A stretch of 64,000 bases of DNA from Bradyrhizobium sp. LLZ17 (GTDB lineage Bacteria; Pseudomonadota; Alphaproteobacteria; Rhizobiales; Xanthobacteraceae), in assembly GCF_041200145.1 (NCBI RefSeq), contig NZ_CP165734.1, forward strand, positions 5,871,001 to 5,935,000. The letters run 5' to 3'. The notes below the pieces were generated by a model. That model saw nothing but the letters and a program-made list of their open reading frames with translations. It did no database searches and had not been told where the DNA came from. A program made the position numbers and the translations under genes. Shown in pieces: positions 37,503 through 47,183 of this stretch (position 1 is the stretch's first letter; every line of letters begins with the position of its first letter).

Positions 37503-37613
37503 CGCGACGTAGCTCAATGGATAGAGCGCCCGCTTTTCGACTGTCTGACTGTAGGTGACACTCAGGATGATAGGCGCGGGGAGATGCAGGTTCAAGTCCT
37601 GCCGTCGTGCCCA
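37503..37613 (+). tRNA. tRNA-like gene with a 42-nt anticodon loop
   Basis: Every tRNA arm is intact: acceptor 37503-37509/37603-37609 (7 pairs, one G-U), TA at positions 8-9, D stem GCTC/GAGC with GG in the loop, anticodon stem CCCGC/GCGGG (37529-37533/37576-37580), 5-base variable region, T arm GCAGG-TTCAAGT-CCTGC, discriminator C and encoded CCA (37611-37613). The anticodon loop, normally 7 bases, is 42 (37534-37575) and begins TTTTCGA. It can fold on itself (CTGT and CTGA with TCAG and ATAG). The anticodon is therefore undefined. It is either intron-bearing, non-canonical, or dead. Confidence 0.65.
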
Positions 37614-37732
37614 AAACGCGTTACGCCTCGGCAGTACGCATTGCCGACCCTCGCATGGCCCTAACAAGGCGTGTGCGTACCTGCGGCCCCCGGCCGTCCA
37701 GTCACTATAACCCGAACCGATAGGACAATAGG

Positions 37733-38201
37733 CTATGCCGCCGATGACAGGGGTGCCTCTCCAACAGCTTCAGGCTCTTCCACCGGCTCATAGTCCGGCA
37801 ACGGATCATATTCGATGTCGTCAGATCGGCGACACAAGCTCGCAAGGAAACAGATCTGACGTCGCTTAAGGTGCGTGGCAGCCCAGCGATGGACTTTTTC
37901 GGCGAATTCCTGCTCGTGCTCTTGAAAGTCAAACCGACTGACATACGCAATCGCGATCAATTCTGGGACCGAGTAGCCGGCATATTCCGCGAACGAGAGG
38001 GAATAATGCTGAAGCCGCTTCAATACGGCCTGCTCTTTTCTCAGTGTAAATGTAGTCCGGCGGTCGCCGGACCTCGTCAGTCAGCCACTCAAATTCCCAG
38101 TCGTTCCAGTCGTTATATCGGTCACGCAGAAGAGCTTTCGCGCCCGCGCGAAACTCAAGCGCCTCCGCCAACTCACGTTGAGCCTTGGTTATCCTCGCCA
38201 T
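37733..38201 (-). pseudogene. hypothetical island protein, frame broken by one base
   Basis: The first frame (MARITKAQRELAEALEF..., 38201 inward) continues after YIYTEK in another frame (EQAVLKRLQHYSLSF...). The break is in a run of four A on the coding strand (plus-strand T run near 38036-38040); removing one base gives a 155-residue protein. Predicted soluble, charged, acidic Pro/Glu-rich C-terminus (DYEPVEEPEAVGEAP). No recognised domain. It is convergent with the tRNA-like gene. Confidence 0.6.
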
Positions 38202-38345
38202 CGCATGCTCCAAGTTCCGAAGCAAACGCAACGCCAGTGCACAAGTACTGTATGAGAGGTGCAAAACTATCCGATTCGACCAATCCTTGCCTAGTCCGGT
38301 CGGTGCAATCCACTGATTCGGGCAGGTTTTTCGGTGTCAATTCTA
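38202..38345. other. spacer without recognisable gene
   Basis: Left part of the 332-base gap 38202-38533. A+T-rich, no convincing open frame. The rest of the gap is the palindromic element at 38346-38417 and a short leader before the gene at 38534. Confidence 0.4.
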
Positions 38346-38417
38346 AATTACAGTGACGGTGCACTAAATGGTATCAACTGCGCTGGCTTCGAAAATTAGT
38401 GCACCGTCACCGTAATT
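38346..38417. repeat. REPIN-like 72-base palindromic element, copy 1
   Basis: 22-base arms, inverted with one mismatch (38346-38367 and 38396-38417; core GTGACGGTGCACTAA / TTAGTGCACCGTCAC). The 28-base loop contains TATCAACTGCGCTGG. Copy 2 at 39117-39179 keeps the loop. Confidence 0.75.
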
Positions 38418-38533
38418 AAGCGAATCGGTATCGGCGCGGGCACCTACTCGGTGACGCAGCTATTTCCACCGACGCGGTCATTCACTGGCTGGAATTCGCG
38501 GCGAAGTCGACCTTATAAGTCTGGGGGCGGACG

Positions 38534-39085
38534 ATGTTCAGATGGCTTCTCGGAATCACAATGAGCGTGATCGTCGCCGCGGTCGTGGCGGGCGGCGTTG
38601 TCTGGTACCTGGACCGGCCCGGCTCCTATGACGAGTGCGTCGTCAGCGAGATGCGCGGGCAATCGCAGATAGCCATGTTCACCGTGCAGAAGGTTTGCGC
38701 GGTCCGCTTTCGGAAGGAGGACGAGCTTCCGCTTTCCTACCTCAGGGAAAAGGTCGATATATCAATGATGCCGGACTTCGACAAAGATCCCGGCGTCGTG
38801 ATGATGGGCAGCAAGAACTTCGATAACCCGCCTATGATCTTCACCGTCACGAAGAACGACACCGAGTACGAGATCACCCGCGTTCACGTGAAAGTCTCGC
38901 ACAAAATGGAAATGAATTGCAGTTCGATCGAAGACAGCGATTGGAAGGATGGTCCGGAGCTCATCTTTAAAGACAAGATCGCCAACGTGAACATGCCCGG
39001 CGTTCTCGACGAACGATCGAAGCTTCACCGCGGCCCTTTCTGCTTCCGATACACTGGAATTTGGGGAACGCCTCGTAAGCAATAG
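38534..39085 (+). CDS. membrane-anchored protein of unknown function
   Basis: A 183-residue protein starting MFRWLLGITMSVIVAAVV after GGGGGCGG. One N-terminal transmembrane segment (about 5-26) and a periplasmic domain of about 155 residues with four cysteines (DECVV, KVCAV, MNCSS, PFCFR), probably forming disulfides. No family recognised. It is flanked on both sides by copies of the same 63-72-base palindrome, like a cassette. Confidence 0.7.
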   Translation: MFRWLLGITMSVIVAAVVAGGVVWYLDRPGSYDECVVSEMRGQSQIAMFTVQKVCAVRFRKEDELPLSYLREKVDISMMPDFDKDPGVVMMGSKNFDNPPMIFTVTKNDTEYEITRVHVKVSHKMEMNCSSIEDSDWKDGPELIFKDKIANVNMPGVLDERSKLHRGPFCFRYTGIWGTPRKQ

Positions 39086-39116
39086 AGAATTGTGGTGACA
39101 GTGCTGAACTGCAATC

Positions 39117-39179
39117 GCGGTGACAGTGCACTAAATCCTATCAACTGCGCTGGTTTGAAAATTAGTGCACTGTCACCGC
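39117..39179. repeat. REPIN-like 63-base palindromic element, copy 2
   Basis: Perfect 18-base arms GCGGTGACAGTGCACTAA / TTAGTGCACTGTCACCGC around a 27-base loop containing TATCAACTGCGCTGG. A further partial arm (GGTGACAGTGCT) lies just upstream at about 39094-39105. Confidence 0.8.
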
Positions 39180-39262
39180 AATACCGTTTCTCTCTTCAGG
39201 AGACTTCTTCTTTGCTACACCCTATTGTGCGCACAGTTTGAATCCGTCAGGCAAGTTCGAGG

Positions 39263-39745
39263 ATGACCGAGACATTCAAATCAAGTCTCCAAGGCAATCC
39301 TTGGGACCTGTGGGGACTGTCGAAGATATTCGATGGCTCGAACAGCGATGCCACCTGCGTCCATGCAAAGGACCCTGTAACAATTCGGCTCGACATGCGG
39401 AAGCCCGAAGACCAGCACCACTTTGACCTGTTCGGCCATGACACTCATGCCGACCTAACCAGCAATAGCTTCGTGCTGGAATTCCCTTTCAATGGGTGTG
39501 ACATGTGCAGCCTCGCCATGCCGGCAATTAACCGGATCAACGCGATAGGCCTTCTGCTCGACCCCGACTTTACGCCCGTCACGCTGTTCAGCTGCGATCA
39601 CCCTAGGGACAAGCCGAATTCGCTCAATCTGTATCGTCCGGGCAAACCGTATAAAAGCAGGACTGCCCTCGGCGAACAGGGCCAATCCCCTTTCGCACGC
39701 GATGCTTTTGAGCTGGGGCGGGAAATTCAGCCATTGATTTCGTGA
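39263..39745 (+). CDS. hypothetical island protein (likely N-terminal part of one gene with 39742-40059)
   Basis: A 160-residue frame starting MTETFKSSLQGNPWDLWGLS. It looks like a beta-rich domain with charged segments; no domain recognised. It ends 4 bases into the next frame. An added T in the TTT at 39737-39739 would fuse the two frames into a single 265-residue protein, and the second part resembles the C-terminal half of a widespread hypothetical family I recall only vaguely. It could therefore be one broken gene or two coupled genes. Confidence 0.55.
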   Translation: MTETFKSSLQGNPWDLWGLSKIFDGSNSDATCVHAKDPVTIRLDMRKPEDQHHFDLFGHDTHADLTSNSFVLEFPFNGCDMCSLAMPAINRINAIGLLLDPDFTPVTLFSCDHPRDKPNSLNLYRPGKPYKSRTALGEQGQSPFARDAFELGREIQPLIS

Positions 39746-40059
39746 TGGAGGCGTGGACGTTCCCCACGACGTGGGCTTCCTTGTACCTGATCTACGAGGC
39801 GATCCGAGATAACGTCGGCGGGCAACCCGAACTTGAGCGGTACAACTTCGTTACGAGTCAGGAACTAAGAGATTTCAGGCTTGCGGCGAACACGTGCCGG
39901 GTGATCTCCGAAGGTATCAGGCACGCAACCCTGCTGGACGCCCCAACCCCGCCCCACATTCCGGTATCGGATGCTCGCCATATAATTAATAGACTGACAG
40001 TCGGCTGGCTCGATGCATGGCATAAACGCATGCATCAGCGCGTTGAGCTAAGATTTTGA
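39742..40059 (+). CDS. hypothetical island protein (likely C-terminal part of the preceding gene)
   Basis: A 105-residue frame with a GTG or ATG start (39742 or 39745) overlapping the previous stop. Helical: WTFPTTWASLYLIYEAIRDN, then RDFRLAANTCRVISEGIRHA and a C-terminal helix. The pattern of a domain lacking an N-terminal partner supports fusion with the upstream frame. Function unknown. It is convergent with the DUF4365 gene. Confidence 0.5.
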   Translation: MMEAWTFPTTWASLYLIYEAIRDNVGGQPELERYNFVTSQELRDFRLAANTCRVISEGIRHATLLDAPTPPHIPVSDARHIINRLTVGWLDAWHKRMHQRVELRF

Positions 40060-40105
40060 GTACAACCATATGCATAGCGCATAAGGAAAGTCGGCAAGCT
40101 CGTGC

Positions 40106-40987
40106 TCAGTCCTTCTCCATGCTGCGCCGGAAGCTCTCTTCCTCGTCATCCTCGTCGTAATCCCCTTCTAACCCCGGATCGTCCACGAGGAGTTCGGAGG
40201 CACCGCTTTCATAATATTTTTCGACTTCGAGGTACGCCTTCCCGAGATCATTGACCCAGACATGCAGCCGAGAACGCAACACCCCTTGCGTGCCGGGCAA
40301 GATTTCATGTCCTTCCAAGAATCTGTAATCGAGCCACGGCCACTTGTCCTGGAAGAACTCGCTGATATCGGTCGCGACGGTGGGGAGCAGGAATACCACG
40401 TTAGCATCAGCCTTGATGTCATCGAAAAACACGCTGACGGTCCAGGGAATATCTTCGTTCTGTGTATCCCTGTCGATCAGGAAATAAGCCTCCTTGCTTT
40501 GCAATGCTCGGATCAAAGGGTAATCTAGCGCAAGCAGTACTTTCCTCTCGACTGAAGCATCAGACACGCCCCTCACTAGATCAGCTTTCGCGGCCCTGTT
40601 TAGGACGTTCCCCTTAGGCACCTTAATCGACCATCTGCCAGTCTTGTGACGCTTCACATTCGACGGGCCGATCCGAGCCCACAACGTTACATCGGTCTCA
40701 GGATTGTACAGGACCAGAGCAACCGGAAGCGAGTTATTCTGCCAGTACCAAAGGTGCTTTCCCTCACCGTAATAGACGTAGTGGTCTTTTTTCTTGTGCT
40801 TGAAGTAAGATTTACCTGACTTGATCTGCAACGCCAGCAGCCGCCCCGTAGGCTTCTCCTCATCGGCAACTTCAGCATGGGCGTCGATTCCCCAGTCGCT
40901 AATGCTCTGCTCACGGAAGAGCCATCCCAGTTGCTTAGTAAATATTTGCCCGACGGCAAGTACGCCCTCACGATCGGTCTGCTTCAT
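40106..40987 (-). CDS. DUF4365 protein, putative PD-(D/E)XK nuclease
   Basis: A 293-residue cytoplasmic protein starting MKQTDREGVLAVGQIFTKQLG at an ATG with AAGGAAG upstream. The N-terminal half is a DUF4365 domain, related to PD-(D/E)XK nucleases: candidate catalytic residues are the Asp in WGIDAHAEV and the Gln/Lys in LALQIKSGK. The C-terminal half is unassigned and ends in a very acidic tail (DYDEDDEEE). It lies 113 bases downstream of the restriction-methylation gene on the same strand, so a role in defence is plausible. Confidence 0.8.
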   Translation of the reverse strand: MKQTDREGVLAVGQIFTKQLGWLFREQSISDWGIDAHAEVADEEKPTGRLLALQIKSGKSYFKHKKKDHYVYYGEGKHLWYWQNNSLPVALVLYNPETDVTLWARIGPSNVKRHKTGRWSIKVPKGNVLNRAAKADLVRGVSDASVERKVLLALDYPLIRALQSKEAYFLIDRDTQNEDIPWTVSVFFDDIKADANVVFLLPTVATDISEFFQDKWPWLDYRFLEGHEILPGTQGVLRSRLHVWVNDLGKAYLEVEKYYESGASELLVDDPGLEGDYDEDDEEESFRRSMEKD

Positions 40988-41100
40988 ATCGCACTTCCTT
41001 AGGCCGTGTACCCATAAACTCGGCAGCGTGATGCGACGAACGCAATGTCCGCTTTGCCCCTATGGCGGCCGAGTTCGTGCGGCAGCGGAACCCACAGCCC

Positions 41101-43852
41101 TCATTCGATCATCTCGTCAGCGCGCGATAGCAGGGTCAGCGGGAGGGCGAGGCCGACAACTTTTGCCGTCAGAAGCTCAAACTTGGTGGGTTGATAGATC
41201 GGGACGTCTCCCGGCCTAGCTCCATTCAGGACTTCCCGCACGTCGCGACCAAGCTTAGGGTGTTTGTAGCGCCTTATGTAGCGAGTTAGAACAGCCGCGA
41301 TAGCGAGGTCAATGTTCTTCGTCGTTTCTCAACCTCTGTGGCAGCAGCTCCAATTGGGAGCCGCACCTTAATGCCTTCTAACGCGGGCTTCGTGAGGGTG
41401 GCCGAGGCCGAGACATTGGACGCCAAACGCCGCAGAGCCGGCTCCGCGACCTGGGCAAAACACCACAGGTTTACATCGGAGGAGGGCAAGAGAACTGCCC
41501 CATGGTGGTTGCAGAAGAAGCTCCCCTTCTCAATGACCTGCACCGACCCGGAGGAACCATCCATCGACACCACGAGTGCCGGCCCGTTGAATTTAGTCGC
41601 GGACACTCCGTTATCGCGTCTTAGGGTATCATCGGCCTTAAACCTGGGAACACCACGCCCTCCACCGTAGACCGGCGAACCAGTTGCCGACGCGGACTGG
41701 TAGATCATGGCTTCGGTCAGCCCAGTATCGCCCTTCGCGACCGGCTTGAACAGAGCGTCCAAGGCGGTAGGCGGGCCGACTTCAGTCGGATCAAATTCAA
41801 TTCCGTGATCGAGGAGAAATTCCACTTCTTCCGCGAACGGTAGCGGCAGGGACACGAGATCCCCCTTGGCAAACGCTTCCACCTGGTCGGCTCTGTGTTT
41901 CCATTCGGCGAACGGAATGGACTTTAGCTCGGCGCGCAGCGGAATGTCGGGTAGAAGCACTATACCGCGTTCAGCGTGCAACAATGCGGATGGATGAAAG
42001 ACTCCATGCTTGGGGCCAAGCGGCTCACCAAACTCATTCACCGCCGCCGCTGGCGATGATCCGTTTACCAGCGCCTGGAACACTTTGCTCGGATGCTTGA
42101 AGCCTCCGCTGTCTATCCATTCTGAAAGATCATCGTGCATCCATTCACCTGAGGAACCGCGCTTGTCAGTGGGGTAGCGCTTGTCGCTGTTTGCAAGGCC
42201 ATCGTTGTCCACGACGAACATATTGATGTTCTCGTGCTGTGTGGCGGCAGCGAGCGTCTGCCACGTGCCTGCTTCGCCAACCAGCGGCTTCTTGCGCCTC
42301 TGAGCGATTACGATGGCCGTTCGTTGCTGGGTGTATGGAGCGAAGGCGTGCTTCGGCAGGGAAATTACGTCGGTAATCATCGCCTGATCCAATAAGGCGA
42401 AGCGGGTCTTTGCTGATCGCGGGTTCTCGAGAACACCGGTGGGCAGAACAATAAGCAACCAGCCTGTGCCCTTCTTCAGCGTCGCGAGCGCTTTTAGTAA
42501 GAACGCTTCTTCGATCCGCCCGTAATTTGAGGTGCCATAGGGAGGATTGGTGGCGATGATATCGAAACCATCCTTCGGGAAGGTTGTTGCGCTCGAAGCG
42601 GCTAGCGAGTCGAAGCCCCCGCGGATCGAGCTGAAGCCGTCCCCGGCGAAGTACATGTTCACCCTCGCTCGGGACGCGTTTGCGTGGCCGATATCGTACC
42701 CAAAGAAGGCATTCTGCGCGAATGTCTTCAGATTTGAAGTGGATGGGTGATGGTCGTTGCGCACCCTCCTCAGCATCTCAGTCAGAAATCCACCAGTGCC
42801 ACACGCTAAGTCGGCAATCTTCTTCGACCTGATTGAAGAAAAAGACTTGTCGAAGCCCGCGCGTGAAAAAAGTATCGGAAGAACACCAGCGATGATGTGA
42901 CGACCAGTGAAGAACTCACCCAGTTTCTTCTTTGTCGCTTCGTCGCCGATGGCTTGGTACACCTCTCCGAAGATGTCGAAGTCGGCGCCGGCCAGCGGAG
43001 GCAACTAAGTACCTCGACAAAGGAGAATGCGACTTCGAGCGTGTCGCTTTTCTCGTGAAAGTCGAAAATGTCGCCGTACTTGCCCTTCAGCTCTTTGGTT
43101 GACAGGACCCGCTTTGCCAGCGTTTCAAAGCGCTCACCAATCACGTGGTCGACAGATTGGGCCCCTGGCGAGAACCGCGGCATCTCGCTCCAGCTACCCC
43201 AATCCGGCTGCTGCTCCACAATGAGCTTGAGCGTCAATATCGCGACCGTGAAGTCGATAGGCGTTCGGCCGGAAGAAAGAGTGGCGATGTTCCGATAAAG
43301 CGTCTTCAACTTCGGTAGGAGCGCGCGAAGGTCCTTAACGTTGGCTGCACCGTTCCCAGCGGTGAAGACGCCGTTTGCGGCGATACCAGCTTGGACAAAC
43401 TCTGCTTTTGGAAACGAGTCGCGGAGTTCTTGTCCGTCGACCTTGATGGGAACCCATTTGCCATCGTTAGTGTAAATGGCAATTCGCAGCTCTTTGCCGT
43501 TAAATCCGGCGGCGATGGATGGCAGTGCCGGCTCGTTTGGGAGATTCTTCCGCAGGCCCTCGATATAGAATTGAGCTTCGGCGAGAGCATCTGCTGCTGT
43601 TTCACCCGGTCCCTTATTCTCCCACACACAAATCGGCTTCTCGGCATCAGCAACGTGCAGGAGGATGTCGGGGTAACCCGCGGCCTTGGCCACTTTAGTT
43701 TTGCTAGGCCAGTGCTTGCGCAACAGTGGGCTCTTGCACTGCCGCATCGTCAGCTCGTAGCCAGCTTTCTTGAGCTGCGCCATCGCCAACACTTCCACTT
43801 CCGGCTCATTTTTTAGACTTTTGCCGGTAAGCAGTGAAACTAGGCCCATCAT
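41101..43852 (-). pseudogene. single-chain restriction-methylation protein (Type IIG-like), two single-base breaks
   Basis: Three consecutive frames join into one 917-residue protein if one base is restored in two short homopolymers (near 43003-43006 and 41325-41327). The N-terminus has a nuclease-like pattern, Asp62 in GYPDILL and Glu78-x-Lys80 in VWENK. The middle holds an N6-adenine methylase: SAM motif ADLACGTGGF (about residue 347) and catalytic NPPY (about 436). The C-terminal third should be the target recognition region. An ATG pair at 43852/43849 starts it. This layout matches Type IIG enzymes of about 900 residues. It shows clear foreign base composition. Confidence 0.78.
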
Positions 43853-44310
43853 GATTGCGAGTACCCCTTATGCCTTCGCACGAACATCTATTCCGATTTG
43901 GCCTCGCACTTCAACCTTGGGTTATCACGGGCAGTCCTCCATCAGGACTGACGATGCATTTCACCTGAATTGGTGCGCTCGGCCTACAAGGCGGGTTTGT
44001 GCGAGCCTAGCGGGTCAGTCGGGCTGACGGTCAATTGACGAGCTTGCGGCCAGCGGTTCTCCCTCGTACAAATTCTGCACGTGCAATAAGTCTGTGTAGC
44101 TGCGTCGGCAATGTTCATTGTCTTGCCGAAAGCGGAGTTGAACGCCGGAGCGTCGGCAACGGGTCTGTGCATGGCACCGCCCGATCAAGTCTGGGCTCGC
44201 GCCCTACCGACGTCCCCCGAATGACGGGGAGTTTGGGGGCCATCCCCCTTGAGCCCCACCCCGATTCGTGCGACCTCCGCCCCAGCCAAACCCCTCATTC
44301 TGAGCCTCTT
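43853..44310. other. 458-base spacer at the right island edge
   Basis: No convincing gene. Small dyads: CAGTCCT-5-AGGACTG (43932-43950) and GTCAATTGAC (about 44030). Base composition shifts from A+T-rich to the G+C-rich host type near 44180-44280, so the island boundary is probably here. The purD promoter should lie in the last 150 bases but is not obvious. No copy of the GTGCACTGTCACCG arm is present. Confidence 0.5.
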
Positions 44311-45594
44311 ATGCACATTCTCCTGCTCGGTTCCGGCGGCCGCGAACATGCGCTGGCTTGGAAGATCGCGGCTTCCCCGCTGGTGACGAAATTGTGGTGC
44401 GCGCCCGGCAATGCCGGCATCGCGCGCGAGGCGGAGTGCGTGGCGCTCGATATCGGCGACCATGCCGCCGTGATCGACTTCTGCAAGACGAATGCGATCG
44501 AGCTGGTCGTGGTCGGCCCGGAGACGCCGCTGGCGGCCGGCATCGTCGATGATCTCACCGCCGCCGGGATCAAGGCGTTCGGGCCGAGCAGGACGGCCGC
44601 GCAGCTCGAAAGCTCGAAGGGCTTTACCAAAGCGCTGTGCACCGAGTTCGGCATTCCGACCGGCGCCTACAAGCGCTTTGGCAATGCCGCCGAGGCGCGC
44701 GCCTATGTGCAGAGCCAGGGCGCGCCGATCGTGGTCAAGGCGGACGGCCTGGCCGCCGGCAAGGGCGTCGTCGTCGCCCACACCGTGCGCGAGGCCGAGG
44801 ACGCCATCGCCATGATGTTCGAGGGCGCCTTTGGCGAAGCCGGCGCTGAAGTCGTGATCGAGGAATTTCTCGCGGGCCGCGAGATCAGCTTCTTCGCGCT
44901 GTGCGACGGCGAGACCGCCATTCCGCTCGCCTCCGCGCAGGACCACAAGCGCGTGTTCGACCACGACGTCGGCCCGAACACCGGCGGCATGGGCGCCTAT
45001 TCGCCGACGCAGTTGGTGACGCCGGCGATCCACGACGCGATCATGGCCAGGATCATTTTGCCGACAGTTGCCGGCATGAAGCAGCGCGGCACGCCGTTCC
45101 GCGGCATTCTCTACGCCGGCATCATGCTGACGACGCAGGGCCCAAAGCTGTTCGAGTTCAACGCCCGCTTCGGCGATCCCGAGTGCCAGGTGCTGATGCT
45201 GCGCATGATGTCCGACATCGTGCCGGCGTTCCTCGCTGCCTGCGACGGGCAATTGAAGCATTTCGATCTGCGCTGGTATCCGGACTCCGCGCTCACCGTG
45301 GTGATGGCGGCCAAGGGCTATCCCGGCGACTATCAGAAGGGCACGCGCATCGAGGGGCTCGATGACGCGGCGAAGGTGGATTCTGTCGAGATCTTCCACG
45401 CCGGCACGGTTGAGAAGGACGGCGCGATCCTCGCCAATGGCGGCCGTGTGCTCAATGTCTGCGCGCTGGGGGCGACCGTGACCGAAGCGCAGGCCCGGGC
45501 CTATCAGGCCGTCGACCGCATCAACTGGCCGGAGGGCTTCTGCCGCCGCGACATCGGCTGGCAGGCGGTGGAGGCGGAGAAGGCCACCAGCTGA
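44311..45594 (+). CDS. purD: phosphoribosylamine-glycine ligase PurD
   Basis: A 427-residue ATP-grasp ligase joining phosphoribosylamine and glycine in purine biosynthesis. It starts [20 protein letters not shown]-grasp core: [16 protein letters not shown] and [14 protein letters not shown], with [12 protein letters not shown] near the C-terminus. The ATG at 44311 is the family start; open frame upstream belongs to the island spacer. It is the first core gene after the island. Monocistronic. Confidence 0.96.
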   Translation: MHILLLGSGGREHALAWKIAASPLVTKLWCAPGNAGIAREAECVALDIGDHAAVIDFCKTNAIELVVVGPETPLAAGIVDDLTAAGIKAFGPSRTAAQLESSKGFTKALCTEFGIPTGAYKRFGNAAEARAYVQSQGAPIVVKADGLAAGKGVVVAHTVREAEDAIAMMFEGAFGEAGAEVVIEEFLAGREISFFALCDGETAIPLASAQDHKRVFDHDVGPNTGGMGAYSPTQLVTPAIHDAIMARIILPTVAGMKQRGTPFRGILYAGIMLTTQGPKLFEFNARFGDPECQVLMLRMMSDIVPAFLAACDGQLKHFDLRWYPDSALTVVMAAKGYPGDYQKGTRIEGLDDAAKVDSVEIFHAGTVEKDGAILANGGRVLNVCALGATVTEAQARAYQAVDRINWPEGFCRRDIGWQAVEAEKATS

Positions 45595-45701
45595 CAAAAA
45601 AATTGCACAAGCAGGCCATAGGCTTAGCTACTGTGCATGGGGTTGTTTTCAACGTTTTGTTGGGGGCGGCTCCGCGACCGACCCGACAAGGATGCAAAAA
45701 G

Positions 45702-46607
45702 ATGTCCGATCTCGCCGACCTCTATCCCGGCTTCGCCTCCGAATGGATCAACACCTCGTTCGGCCGCATCTTTGCCCGCGTCGGCGGCAACGGCCCGCCG
45801 CTATTGCTGCTGCACGGCTTCTCGCAGACGCATGTGATGTGGCACCGGGTCGCCCCGCAGCTGGCCGACAAGTTCACGCTGATCATCGCCGACCTGCCGG
45901 GCTATGGCTGGTCCGACATGCCCGAGAGCGACGCGCTGTATATCCCCTACAGCAAGCGCGCGATGGCCAAGGCCATGGTGGAGGCGATGGAGCAACTCGG
46001 CCACGTGCACTTCGCGCTCGCCGGCCACGACCGCGGCGGCCGCGTCTCGTACCGGCTCGCGCTCGACCATCCCGGCCGGCTGTCGCGGCTCGCCGTGCTC
46101 GATATCCTGCCGACCTATAATTACTGGGAGCGGATCAACCGGCAGTACGCGCTGAAGATCTATCACTGGACCTTCCTGGCGCAGCCAGCGCCGCTGCCGG
46201 AGACGCTGATCTCGGGCCAAGGCGAGTTCTTCCTGCGCTTCAAGATGGCGAGCCAGACCAAGTCGAAGACGCTGGACGCCATCGACAAGCGCGCGATCGA
46301 GCACTACATCGCCCCGTTCCGCGACCCCGCCCGCGTGCATGCGATGTGCGAGGATTATCGCGCCGGCGCCTATTTCGACTACGACCTCGACAAGGCGGAT
46401 TTCGAGGCCGGCAAGAAGATCACCATTCCGATGCTGGCGCTGTGGGGTGGCGTGGGCATCGCCCAGGCCGCCGCCACCCCGCTCGAGACCTGGAAGCAAT
46501 GGGCGACGAAGGTCGAGGGAATGCCGGTGGACTCCGGCCACTTCCTCACCGAGGAGAACCCCGACGTCACCGCGAAAGCGCTGCGCGAGTTCTTCCTCGC
46601 GCCCTAG
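45702..46607 (+). CDS. fluoroacetate/haloacetate dehalogenase
   Basis: A 301-residue alpha/beta hydrolase. Starting at the ATG at 45702 (after AAGGA), all residues known for the fluoroacetate dehalogenase of Rhodopseudomonas palustris fall at identical positions: nucleophile Asp110 in HDRGGR, Arg111 and Arg114 (carboxylate binding), Asp134, His280 (base), and the halide pocket His155, Trp156, Tyr219. This is strong evidence for hydrolytic dehalogenation of haloacetate, perhaps including C-F cleavage. Homologues may act on other small halo-acids. It is convergent with tadA, overlapping 4 bases. Confidence 0.9.
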   Translation: MSDLADLYPGFASEWINTSFGRIFARVGGNGPPLLLLHGFSQTHVMWHRVAPQLADKFTLIIADLPGYGWSDMPESDALYIPYSKRAMAKAMVEAMEQLGHVHFALAGHDRGGRVSYRLALDHPGRLSRLAVLDILPTYNYWERINRQYALKIYHWTFLAQPAPLPETLISGQGEFFLRFKMASQTKSKTLDAIDKRAIEHYIAPFRDPARVHAMCEDYRAGAYFDYDLDKADFEAGKKITIPMLALWGGVGIAQAAATPLETWKQWATKVEGMPVDSGHFLTEENPDVTAKALREFFLAP

Positions 46608-47062
46608 CGCCGCTCCCGAAAGAAGTCCTTGAGCAGCCGCGCCGACTCGCTTTCGCCGACCCCGGAATAAACGTCCGGGACGTGATGGCAGGTCGGCTGC
46701 GTGAAGAAGCGCACGCCGGACTCCACCGCACCGCCCTTGGGATCGGCCGCGCCGTAATACAGCCGCCTGACCCTTGCAAAGGAGATCGCGCCCGCACACA
46801 TGGTGCAGGGCTCCAGCGTCACGTAGAGGTCGCAGTCGACCAGGCGCTCGCTGCCGATTTTCCTGGCCGCCTCGCGCAGCGCAATGATTTCGGCATGGGC
46901 CGTGGGGTCGTAATCGGTCAGCGTCCGGTTCGCCGCAGTGGCGATGACCTCGTAATTGCGGACCACGACGCACCCGATCGGAACTTCGCCCGCCTTTCCG
47001 GCATTTTCGGCCGTTTTGAGCGCCAAATCCATGAAAGAGGGGGCTTTCAAGCCTCGTATCAT
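46604..47062 (-). CDS. tadA: tRNA adenosine(34) deaminase TadA
   Basis: A 152-residue zinc enzyme converting A34 to inosine in tRNA-Arg(ACG). Zinc and catalytic motifs HAEIIAL and PCTMCAG are intact. The start is set at 47062 ([18 protein letters not shown]); an ATG ten codons later (47032) would also give a family-like N-terminus. Essential in most bacteria. Confidence 0.95.
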   Translation of the reverse strand: MIRGLKAPSFMDLALKTAENAGKAGEVPIGCVVVRNYEVIATAANRTLTDYDPTAHAEIIALREAARKIGSERLVDCDLYVTLEPCTMCAGAISFARVRRLYYGAADPKGGAVESGVRFFTQPTCHHVPDVYSGVGESESARLLKDFFRERR

Positions 47063-47183
47063 CGCCAGAAACCTGCTAGTAGCTGCGCCTTCAGCAGAAG
47101 TGCTTGACCGAATTTGCCTGAGCATGCGGCTCGAAACGAGCGCGCACAATGCTCATCGCGCCACCCCCTGAGTGAGATTATTC

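Noticed and set aside
37534..37575. Group I intron in the tRNA
   Set aside because: Only about 35 extra bases; group I introns are 200 or more and need a conserved core.
37458..37667. Minus-strand frame of 69 codons across the tRNA-like gene
   Set aside because: Frames of this kind over tRNAs are a familiar false prediction; the RNA structure explains the sequence.
38346..39179. Integron attC sites around the gene at 38534
   Set aside because: The arms lack the RYYYAAC/GTTRRRY core sites, and no integron integrase is present.
44185..45597. 470-codon minus frame opposite purD
   Set aside because: Shadow of purD; no family resemblance.
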